Source: Typha latifolia
Taxonomy: Eukaryota > Streptophyta > Magnoliopsida > Poales > Typhaceae
Length of the DNA: 64,000 nucleotides
Direction: 5' to 3'
NCBI GenBank assembly: GCA_019914945.1
Contig: CM034113.1
Location: forward strand, 1,240,001 to 1,304,000
The position numbers and the translations under genes are program-made. This document shows positions 23,031 to 34,507 of the stretch, piece after piece; the stretch's first letter is position 1; each line of letters opens with the position of its first letter. Below the pieces are notes generated by a model, which worked only from the letters and a program-made list of their open reading frames with translations, was not told where the DNA came from and made no database searches.

Positions 23031-26000
23031 GTTTAAGTTCAAATATTTGAACTTTGGAGAACACACAGCCAAAGATAGCAACCTCTAAATTTGTTTTCTC
23101 ATCTTAGCTTTACATGTATAAATAATTCCATCAAGTCTTGGCTTGTCTCTTATTCCTTGTTTCTGTTCATTCTGCTTATTTACTGGTAGATCTTCATGTT
23201 TTAGCAGTGTATTTATGCATGAGCACATAGAGAAATTAATCGGCAATAAAAAGTATATTTTTGTTTAGATGTCACAATGATATTATTTTGTGAGATATCT
23301 AAGTGCTCTAGATGATACCCATCTGTTCTGAGTAAACAAAAATGTATTGTTTTGTGGTTTTATAAGGTGTTGCTACTCAAATATTTGAAGTTTGGAGAAC
23401 ACTTAGTCAAAGACAACAACCACTAAATTTGACCTCTCATCTTAGATTTATATAGAAACTTAGAAAGTACATGAAATGTATGAATAATTCCATCAAGTCT
23501 TAGCTTTTCTCTTACTCCTTATTTCTGTTCATTCTGCTTATTTTCATGGAGTCACAATCATTAAAAAGTCCTCTTCATTTAGTCAAGGTATAAACCTTAA
23601 AAATGTCAAGTAATTATTGATGGCACATCTAGTTCTAGAACATTTAATGCAAACACTTCAACAGGAAGTTTACTTGACGTACATGAATCTGATAAGCTAG
23701 TCTTTAACTTCCTGTGATTTGCAAGGCTAAACTGCTCATTGTTTCAGTTCGAAAAAGTGAAGTATGATATAAATATATCCTAAGTGCAATATCTCTTCAT
23801 TTAGATGTGAGAACTAATCTTTCTGGAATACAAAAACATACTGTTATATAGTTTTACTTCTATTACTACTCAGATATTTGAAGTTTAAAGAAGCACTTCC
23901 TTTAATTTTCCTATTATAGTCAATTCAACATAGTCTTCAACTTCCTTTGATTCACTAAGCAACATCCTCGTGTTTTCTTAATTTAGTTTCATACTCATTA
24001 CTGTTAGTTTTGATTCATTCATACTTCCGAAAACATGTGAACACATGATTAGGCTAGAGATAGCTTATACACTTACTCTATATTGAGGTGGTTTTTTGTT
24101 TTCCTCATGCAGAGGAATTTAATGGCTCCAGCTCGAGGGCTTCAGTTCTGCGCATGAAGATTATAGTTAATTACGTCAAGAGATAACTTCTGATTGACCT
24201 GGGTTGTGCTCTCCATTAGATATATTTCATTAATTTAATAATGCTAGGAAGTACAAATATTCATGATAACGGTATTATCTGCAACATTTATATAGGATAA
24301 TTCAAGGAGCTCATTCCAATTGAATCATTAAAATTAGATTTCTATCTTTTCCTCATCACCTCCTCTGTGTGTAGATGAAGTATCAAATGATTTTGACCCT
24401 CTGGATTCAAAAGAAATGGCCATCTTAATTTCAGCTGCACAAATTTCCTGAAGTTTCAATTGAATGTTTAAATTGTCAATTAAATTTTCGGCCACTAGTA
24501 TTTCTAATTAGTAATTTGAAGACTGATCCTTAAGGTGATCCTCCTGTATTTGTGTAAAATTTCAGATGATTGGGGTGAATAAATTGAGAGATACGATCTT
24601 CTTAAGATTCAGTTGTAATCATATTTCACCATTAGAATATTATTCACTAGCCTTCTTCAGTCTGCGTTTCAATATAGAAAGCGACTCTATTTGTAATCAG
24701 GTTTCCATTCTATCAGTTAATCAGGATGTGCTTCTCTGTTAGGAAATTGTTTTAACTGATCTAGAATTATAAGTGTTTTGAAATGCTAACAGTCGTATCC
24801 TGATACAGGTCCTCTATTCTGAATTTTTTTTTTTTATTTCACATCCAATTTAAAGAAAATATTCAAGTTCTTTGTCAATATCATCATGTATCAAATCATA
24901 ACAATTTACTCTATATCTGTACAAAGTTGTTTCAGGTGATTTGAATAAGTACTCCAGCACTAACCATTATTCAGCAAAACTTTTCAGGCAGTGTGCCGAA
25001 ATTTTTTAACGATCTTATCGGCAAACTTATACTCTTTATAAGTGAAAAGTTTCAAGCCATTTGGACTACTAGTTCAGATGTTACAAGTGCTACAAAATGC
25101 TATTCCAGAATGTTCACAATTATTCATTAGTAATGTTTAGGTGATGTGCCAAAGTATTATTCAGCTGTATTTTATACAAACCTGATTGAATATCAACTCT
25201 CATATGATGTTTTACATATGTGAACTGATTTCAAATGATTTAGCTGAATGGATTAATAGAAAAAACCGTGCCAAAATGTGTATCCAATCATATTGTGCTA
25301 CCTCTGTTTTATAGGCATGATAATTTAGGATGCTTTAATGTTAATTCAATTTATAATCACTACTACTGATCTGCAAATCACTTGGTTTCTTCTGCAAATT
25401 CCTGAAATTGGATTAGAACCCATGTAAGAACAGATGTGACAGAAGTCAGAATGCATAAATTGGGTTCAAACCCCTGTTAGAACAGTCTTTGATAGAACTC
25501 TGAATGCAGAAAGCAGAAATAGGATTAAAATCATTTGAGAATGGTTCTTTTCAGAACAACCTTCTTCCAGTCATGTGTGCTCATGAGTGTTCGAACGATC
25601 GGGCGGTAAGATGGTTTTTTTTAGGCTGATTTGGGCACTTATCAGTGAAGTTTCGACATTTCATGTTAGAGATATTTAAGGAGTTTTTAACCTAAACTTT
25701 GGTAATCTCTTCTATGACATTTTATTGAGGTTTTGGAGATCATCATTGCAGCTTAGAGATATTCCACGACAGAGGTGCTAAAAAGTGATTTACAGATTCC
25801 TCAAACTTCACATCTCTACCGGTTTCGTCTTGAGAGTTACTAAGATGAACAATACGATACAACCAGCATCATAGAGATTGAAGATTAAATATAAAAAATA
25901 GTACATCGAGGAGAAGTTAAGCAAGATAGCTACAGATATAGTTATGAGTATCAATGAATCGTTTATAGGTTCTTGTAACTGCTGCATTTTTAACAGAATG

Positions 26001-26035
26001 TTTGGTTCGATCTTAAGATAGGATCCATAGCTTTC
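23031..26035. repeat. Duplicated 3' flank of the NLR relic (copy R2)
   Basis: Non-coding and related to R1 and R3, with the same landmarks (AGGAATTTAATGGCTCCAG near 24113, TGGATTAATAGAAAAAACC near 25250). A block of about 100 bp near 23040-23120 is repeated at 23380-23460. No gene is seen. Confidence 0.65.
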
Positions 26036-26400
26036 TACCCTGCGTTTACTAGAGGTTTTTTCACGTAAAAAATTGCTTGTCTTCTGATTGTTCTTTGTTC
26101 TTATTTCTTCAGTTTCATTATATTTGTGATAGCCGTGTGGTAGTTTGATTTCCTAGGATTTTAAAGTTTCAAGATCAAATAAGCAATAGCAGAGAGTTTT
26201 TTCAAACACAGTCTAGATATAAGATCTAGTGTCCCTTGATACATAAGTTGAATATACTAGCCAACTCTCTTAAAACACATGCTATAGGATCAAATCATAA
26301 GTCACAACAAGCCAAAACAAGTGAACAAATGCACAATTCATTTTAACTTCTTTTATAAATAAATTTATGCATGAATTGCTTAAACCCATGAGTTCCTCTT
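26036..26400. other. Intergenic, no gene seen
   Basis: Ordinary AT-rich sequence between the duplicated flank and the transposon upstream of NLR3. Confidence 0.4.
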
Positions 26401-27420
26401 TTAGCATCTCCAACTAGGCTCCAAATATCTAAATTTAGAGCCCAATTGGCTCTGGAGCCTACCACAATGCATATTGTAGCTCCAAATTTGGAGCTCTGAA
26501 GGGATTTGTAGAGCCTTGCAGCTCTAAAAACTATCTATATGTTTGAGCCATCATTTTATGTTTTATCTGTATTCTTTGTTTTATGCATTAATTATTTAAA
26601 TTTAGTATATAATTAGTTTTTCTAATTGATTTTTAACAAAACTAGTAATATTAGAAAGGTATCAATGAGGCATTCAAAATGACTCTAATATTAAAATATT
26701 TAAAATATTTTTAATTTTTAAATTATATAATAAATATTTTTTTAATTATTTAGAATCAAGAGTGTGTCGAAGTTATAACTATAAATATCAAACATAAAAT
26801 ATATTAAATAAAAAATACATAAAAAATCATATTCCTTCGATCTCTTTCTGTTACAATAAGTGTTCAATAAACATGTTCTAAACTCAAAGTGAGCCTCACT
26901 ATTTAGGATTATCTACTATCGAGCAAGAAATTATTGAAATCGTTTATCATCGTCGATTTTCATTTCTTTAGTGATGGGAGGTTGTGTGGAATCGTTAATA
27001 TTACTGAAAAAGATTGTCAATTTGGGTGAATGCACATTTTTTTCATAGGAAATGACATGAAATTATTAATATAAATAATAGTAATTTTTAAATCAAAGAT
27101 TCATCAGAAGATCAATATAGAAGAGGGGAATATAAAACTAGTGGATACAAGAATAACTTAGTAGGCTGTTATATGCTTATTTTGATACTTATTTTTATCT
27201 GACGTAATATAAGCTTGTTGTTTCTAATATTTTTCTTATTTATTATACTTAAAAAATTTTATTACCCTTTATTTTATTAAAAAATTAAGTACCTTAAATT
27301 AATTAAAAAAAACTATTCAACGTTAGTTTTATTGAGTTTTCTAACCATATATAGTCAGAATGCATTGAGTGTACCAGTGCTCCATATTTGGTCGTAAGCT
27401 CTTCTTAGATTTAGATATGG
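26401..27420. mobile_element. Non-autonomous DNA transposon, copy 2, abutting the NLR3 promoter
   Basis: It begins TTAGCATCTCCAACTAGG. The interior matches copy 1 (7829-8735) over several hundred bases, including the GTATATAATTAGTTTTTCTA region near 26607 and an ATATTAAATAAAAAATACAT region near 26800. The right end, with GCTCCATATTTGG at about 27379, is diverged. It ends about 180 bp before the NLR3 start codon. Superfamily and exact ends are uncertain. Confidence 0.5.
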
Positions 27421-27600
27421 CTCCACTTAAGATGTTAATTAGGGACATTATACTATTTTCTTTATAAGACAAAAAAAGAAAAAGAAAAAGGAATTGACTT
27501 AGTTGCAGTCCATCACCAAGGCTTTCTTCTTCTGATCTCTCTCTATCTTTCTCATCTCTCTGTGGATCACTTGGTGCTCGCGAGGAGGATTTGGGGAGAG

Positions 27601-30600
27601 ATGGCTCTGTCCACAACTGCAGGGATTTTCGGGTCTCCTACTTTGCAAGTGTTGCTGGATAAAACCAGTACGTTCTTACAGAGGAAGTACGAGCTGCACT
27701 CCTGTGTAAAAAGCAAGCTGGAAAGGCTCGAAGAACTGCTCATAGAGGTCCACAGCGTAGTCGAAGCAGCGGAGAAGATGCAGCAGATCCAAAATCAATC
27801 ATTAAAACGATGGTTGATCAACCTCAAGAACGTAGCCTACCAGGCGGACGACTTGCTCGACACCTTCGAGTACCGACGCCTTCAACAGATAGCCGAAGGC
27901 GAGGTGAGTTCGACCAACTCCTCTTCCTCTCGCGTCTTCATATGTGTATGTGATACTGTCAGGAGCCTTTTTTCACCTGATGATGACATCGAAGAGCTGA
28001 GCAACCTTGTGGAGAGGTTAGAAAGGATTGCTTCTAATGTTGGGAACTTTATTCAGCTGTTAAGTTCAGAAGGGCGGTCTAAGAAGCCTGCAGACGTCGC
28101 CGGGCAGCGTATCACCGGTGGTTTGCTGGCTCTTGAACATAGTTTTGTCGGTCGTGTGAAGGAGAAGGAAGAGATCATCAACGTTCTACTGAGGACAGAG
28201 ACTTACGGTGCCAACGGAAATGTTCCCGTCCTTCCATTAATCGGCATGGGTGGTGTCGGGAAGACTACTCTGGCCCAGGTCGTGTATAATGATGAGAGGG
28301 TGCAGAGCCACTTCTCCCTCAAGATGTGGGTCTGCGTCTCTGAGAGCTTTGATGTGGACAGGCTTACAAGAGAAATGTTAGATCAATCAGGTCGGCATGC
28401 CAGCAGCTATGCAGGTGTCACAAGTTTCAACAAATTACAAGAACTTCTCAAGGATAAGCTTCGCTTAGAGAAATTTCTTCTTATCCTCGATGACATATGG
28501 AATGAGACTCAGAGGCAAGCATGGGATACACTTAAAGCTCCACTGTGCTATGGGAAAGATGGAAGCAAAATCTTGTTGACCAGCAGACTACTAAAGGTTG
28601 CAAGACTGATGGGAACAATGGACCCACTTGAACTGCAGGGATTACCAGAGGACGAGTATTGGTCCTTCTTCAACAACTACACATTTAATGGTGCCAATCC
28701 AGAGGAGCATCCGAGATTAGCAGTCATTGCAAAGAAAATTGCTTCAAAGCTCAAGGGATCACCTTTGGCTGCAAAGACCGTGGGTGCAATGCTAAAAGAT
28801 AATTTAGATGTTGATCGCTGGGAGAGCATTTCAAACAGTAACATATGGGAACTAGAGAAGGGTCAGGATGGCATAATGGCAGCTCTCAAACTGAGTTACC
28901 TGCACTTACCTGCCCATTTACAGCAGTGCTTTGCATACTTAAGCATATATCCAAAAGATAAGAGTTTCGTTCGTGGACTTGTGATACAAATGTGGATGGC
29001 ACAAGGTCTGATTCGTTATGATAGCAGGAGGAAGAGAATTGAGGATGTTGGCGAGAGCTACTTTAATGAATTGCTATCAAAGTCATTCTTTCAACCAGGT
29101 GCTTGGTCCAATTGCTATACTATACATGATCTACTGCATGATTTGGCAGAATCTGTTTCAAAGGATGACTGCTTCAGAATTGAATCTGACGAATTCAGGA
29201 CAATGCCAACCACCATTCGCCATTTATATCTAAAGACAAAACATCTGGCTACACTAAAGGAGAACACACTCATGTTGAATAAGTTGTGCACATTGATTTT
29301 GTATGGAGATAGAAATTTCCCTCCTCAAGATGCTGATCTTCAAGATGTGCTTATACAGCTGAGAAAGATTCGTCTGCTTGATTTGAGTAATTGCAACATA
29401 GAACAGTGTCCTGGCAATCTAAGTAGTCTTATACATCTGCGCTACCTAGATCTCTCTAGGAATGATAGATTGAAAAAAGTGCCGGAAGAATTATGTAAGA
29501 TTTACCATCTACAGACATTAAATCTTGATGAACTGAAATTGTTGGGTGTACCTGCAGGCATGAACAAGCTGATTAATTTGCGGCACTTGATTTGTTCTGC
29601 AGAAAAAGAATCAATGGTAGCAGGGATAGGGAAATTGACTTGTCTTCAAGAATTAAGCATGTTTCGTGTGCAAAAGACTCCTGGATTCCAAATTGTACAG
29701 TTGAAATATCTAAGAGAGCTTCGTGGATGCCTTAGCATTGAGAATCTTGATTGTGTGGGAAGTAAGGAAGAAGCCAAAGAAGCTAGGTTGTGTGACAAAG
29801 CGAACCTTGATGAATTAAGGTTAAGGTGGTATGACGAAAGGAATATGGAGGCAGATGAGGTGGAGAATGGAATATTAGAAGGCCTCCGTCCACATCCAAA
29901 TCTCAAAAAGCTAGTCATAGTTGGTTATAGAGGTACCCTGTCTCCTAGTTGGATGGTTCTTAGTCATTCATTCACCAACCTAGTAAGACTTCACCTATAC
30001 AAGTGTAGCGCATGGAAGGACCTTCCACCTCTTGGACAGCTTCCATGGTTGAAGGATCTTAAACTAAGTGGTATGGATGCAGTAAAAGAAATTGGTGCTG
30101 AGTTTCATGGAGAAAAGGGGTTTTTATCATTGGAGGAGTTGCTACTGGAAGACTTTCCACAATGGGAAGAGTGGTCTGCAAGTGAGGAGGTTGCTATGTT
30201 TCCCCGCCTCCAAAGCTTTGAAATCAGAGGTTGTCCAAGACTAAAAGCAATTCCACCCCTCCCACCTACACTCCAGAAATTTGAAATTGACGATGTAGGG
30301 CTAACCATCCTACCCAAATTCCAAATGGCATCATGTCCATCGAATTCTTTGTCGTCCTCTTCTACCTCCTCCTTATCTTCATCTTTAAAAACTTTGACTC
30401 TCTTTCGGTGCACTGGTCTGAAGTTTGTCCTAGGTGAATGGTTTCTACAGCAGCATAATAATTTAAGGCACTTAGTGGAGGTCAACATCGATCATTCTGA
30501 AGATTCTTTGGATGAGCCTAGGGAACTTCTGATACTGAATGGCTTTAGTGAACTCATTGGGCTTGAAAGTTTGAATATCGGGGACTCCAACATTTTTGTG

Positions 30601-31223
30601 ACATCAGACATAGAGGAGGATAGAGGACTCCTACCTCCTTCCCTAAAAAAGCTTAGCCTTGAACATTGCTCTGTTGTTGACAACATAATGTCAAAGTGTC
30701 TTCGAGGCCTTTCCTCTCTTTGCAAATTGGAATTATTCAATCTCTCGGATATAACGATCATTTCTTTTCCCCAAGGGTTGCAACAGTTAACACGGCTGAA
30801 AGAATTACATGTTTCGAGTTGTGAAGAACTTTCGTCACTTGCCGGCCTTGAAGCCCTCCCTTCTCTTGAAACATTGGAAGTATCTAATTGTTCGAAGCTT
30901 ACTGTCATAATTGTAAGTATTATCATAATGATATATAGTAAAAATCTTCCATTATCATTTAGATTATGATAAGTATTATAATAACTAATATTCTTCGTTC
31001 CTAGCACATTATGGTAATATATCTTATTTTATACTATTCTTAACCTCCCATATTTTCAAAAGATAATGTCAAAGTGTCTCGAAGGAATTGTTAATACTCA
31101 ATCTCTTATGTATAAGTACCATTTCCTTTTCCCCAGGGGTTGCAACAGTCCACACAACTGAAAACGTTACAAATTTGGGGTTGGAAGAGCTTTCATCAAT
31201 TGCGGACCTTGAAAACTTTCTGA
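27601..31223 (+). CDS. CC-NB-ARC-LRR resistance protein (NLR3), two-exon model
   Basis: CNL receptor starting at 27601 (an upstream in-frame ATG at 27562 lies in the leader). The coiled coil is followed by P-loop GMGGVGKTT at 215-223, kinase-2 LLILDDIW at 293-300, IHD at 508-510, then LRRs with a Ser-rich insert (SLSSSSTSSLSSS). Exon 1 runs to 30912, where GTAAGT matches the NLR2 donor. Unspliced, it would stop at 30969. Exon 2 (acceptor CCCCAG, from 31137) starts GLQQSTQLKTL but lacks one base relative to related units, so it leaves the LRR frame and ends at TGA 31221-31223. Predicted length is about 1132 aa when spliced. CC and NB-ARC are complete; the C-terminus is shorter than in NLR1. 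Confidence 0.88.
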
Positions 31224-34025
31224 CGCAAAATATTTTGAAAGTATAAGAATAAGAAGAAGAAGAAGTGGGCTTGTGTCCTATATTTGGAACACATATATTT
31301 TATAAACATTCATGATTTTGTCTTCAGGGTTGATGCTACACGTAAGTATCAAATGTCCTGGCCTTCCAAAGGTTATTGAACCTAATCCTCTTGCTTTCTT
31401 TACATGATGCATGTTGCAAATAGTTCTTTGCTGTGCTGTAAAATTAAGAGAAAAATATTTCTATTGGCTCATAGCTTCTCTATTTATCAACAAATATAGT
31501 TAGCTTATGTTTTATGATGCTTATCACTTTGATCATTTCAAGCAAACTACCCTGGAATAAGGATGACATCAAGAACTTTGTTTTGGTCTTGACACATAAT
31601 TAGCTTGTGGGTTTAGTCCAAACTCATCAAGCCAATATGTTGCGGTAATTTGGGGTGATTATTTGTGCTTTTCCTTTTCCATGGTAAGTGATTTTGCTTT
31701 TCCATTTGATTCTCCATTTCTGTGCTTCTTTTTTTTCCCTATATGCGTTGCCCTATCATCCTCATTTTTTGTTGCTTTCTTTTGATTTACGCCTAGATGC
31801 ATGCAGATCAATCTTGTTATAGGATGCATCCATGCTCATATTGTTGTAATTATTTTTTTCTCGTATTTCATTTTCAAAATTTTGCAGAGGATCTATAAAT
31901 TCTTTCTTATTTTGTGGTATTTCATTAGAATTAGTGTATCATGTTATTTTATGAGAAATCTAAGTGCTCTAGATTGCATTAATCTTTCTGGAATATGAAA
32001 ATGTACTAATATATGATTTTACATCTATTGCTACTCAGATATTTGAAGTTTAGAGAAGCACTTAGTCAAAGATAACAACCACTAAATTTGACTATTATAG
32101 TCAATCCAACATAGTCTTCAACTCTTTCATCACCAAGCAACATCCTCATGTTTCAGTTTGCAATTTCTGATTATTTCATTTGATACTCATTTCTATTAGT
32201 TTTGACTCTTTCATGCTTTCTAAACATGTGAACACTTGATTAGGCTGGAGATAGTTTATACACTTGCTCTAAATTGAGGTGGTTTTTTGTTTTTCTCGTG
32301 CAGACGAAATAAATGGCTCCAGTTCGGGGCTTCAGTTCTGCTCATTTTCTTCCAGCACTTTGGAAAAGGTGATACTTTGCTTTAGTTTTCAGCTTTGAGG
32401 TCTTTTTATTTTGTTTATATTATTCTTTAATCATTGTTCTGTTTATATTGTTCCTGTAATACTTCTTAGTGCTTTCAAATAACTCTTAATAACTAATCTA
32501 TCCAAGTTGTTTATTTTCTTTTCTAGTTGTGATATCTGGCTGCTATGTTAAACCTTGAAAACCAATCTGCAATAGATGAAAGATCAGGAAATTGTTGGTT
32601 CCCTGTTCACTGGAGCCTACAGTTAATTACGCCTCATAAGGAGACAACCTTTGATTGACTTGGTTGGTAATCTCCATTAGATAATATTTCATTAATTTAG
32701 TAATGCTAGAAAGACGAAAGTGCAGATAATTATGAAAATGGTATTATATGCAGGATTTATGTAGAATAATATGAGGAGTTCATACCAATTGGAATAAAAA
32801 ATATTGGATATGTATTTTGATTTTTTTTATTTTTAAAGTATTTTTATTCTGATTTTATGTAGACTTATATAATGAGCAGTATAAGTCTTAGTATTTTTTT
32901 TTTCTCAGAACATTCTCCGTATTGAGATGAAGTTTCAAATGATTTTGACCTATGAGTCAAAAGAAATGGCCATCTTAATTTTTCCTAAAGTTTCAACTGA
33001 ATGTTCAAACTGTTCATGAAATTTTCGTCCACTAATATTTCTAAGTAGTAATTTGAAGACTGATCCTTCTAGGTGATCCTCTGTATTTGTGTAAAATTTC
33101 AGATGATTGGGATGAATAAATTGAGAGATATGATCTTAAAATTCAGTTGTAACGATATTTTGCCAATAGAATATAAAGCACTTGCATAGTTGCATTCTTC
33201 GGTCTGCTTTTCAATATAAAAAACGACTCTATTTATAATCAACTTTCCATTCTATCAGGATGTAATTTCAGGTAAAATATTTTCAGTGATTTAGAATAAG
33301 GTATCAAAAGTTATGAGTGTTATGAAACACTACTGTATCAATCATATCCTGATACAACCTCTCTATTCTGATTTTCTTTCTTTTTCCAATTTGACATCTA
33401 GTTTATGGAAAATATTCAACATCCTTTATCAATATCATCATGTATCAACTCATCGTAGTTATATGTGCATTAAGTTTCAGGTGATTCAGATAAGTAGATT
33501 AAAACATATTTGCATGCCAAAAGATAAAAATGTCATGCACTTTCAACACTTGCCATTATTCAGCAAAATTCCTTGCGCAGCATGCCAAAATATTAAGTGA
33601 CATATTTTAGTCTATTTCAGCATTGAGCAATCTTTAATGTTAATACTCTTTATAAGCGAAAAAGTTTCAAGCCATCTGACTACTAGTTCGGATGTTATGA
33701 GTGTTAAAAAATGCTATTCCACCAGTGTTTGCAAAACTAAACTTCATTCATCAGTAATGTTTAGGTGATGTGCCAAAGTATAATTCAGCCGTATTTTATG
33801 CAAACCCTATTGGATATCGAATCTCATATGATGTGTTACATATTTGAACTATTTTCAAATGATTTTGCTGCATGGATTAATATATATGACCGTGCCAAAA
33901 CACATATCTAATTATATTTCAACCGTAACTGGAATCTACTTATTGTGTTACCTTTGTTTTATGGGCATGATAATGTAGGATATTGTAATATTAAATCAAT
34001 TTTTAATTCAATTTTTAATCACTTC
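31224..34025. repeat. Duplicated 3' flank of NLR3 (copy R3)
   Basis: Non-coding and collinear with R1 and R2. It includes a remnant of the acidic exon (AAGAAGAAGAAGAAG near 31248, then GTGGGCTTGTGTCCTA as in the relic at 22725), the AATAAATGGCTCCAGTT landmark near 32310 and a GCATGGATTAATATA landmark near 33870. No gene is seen. Confidence 0.65.
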
Positions 34026-34507
34026 TGTTTGTTCATTTTCACCAGTACCATTTCAGATGCTTGATCCAGAGGAATTAATATTACAATTTCAAGATGATTT
34101 TGGATGCAATGGATTGTTACTGAATCTATTACATAAAATTAAAAAGATCACTTGAGTGCTCAAAAAATCTCAAACAACTTGCTCAATTAATATTTACATG
34201 AATGTGGAATCAAATTTAACGAATACGGCCTATCCCATGATTATGTCTGCATCATAAATTCCTCACAGTATTCCAGTATTTAAGAATAATATCAGACAAA
34301 CATAATAATAGTCTTTCTTCATCCTTTACGAAGCTGCAATACTTTTTTTTTTTTTTTTGCATAATAACATATACCAACAGAAAGATATTGCATTGTGGCT
34401 AACAGAAGAAAATCCATTCACCTGCAAATAGAAGCAATCATAACATCAACAAAAAAAATAACACCAGCATAGAGAGAGAACTTTTCAGGAAGCAAGTCTC
34501 TGCAAAA
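34026..34507. other. 3' flank between NLR3 duplicate and RIN4-like gene
   Basis: No gene is seen; a T-run of 17 lies at about 34345-34360. The + strand NLR3 and the - strand RIN4-like gene converge here. Confidence 0.4.
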
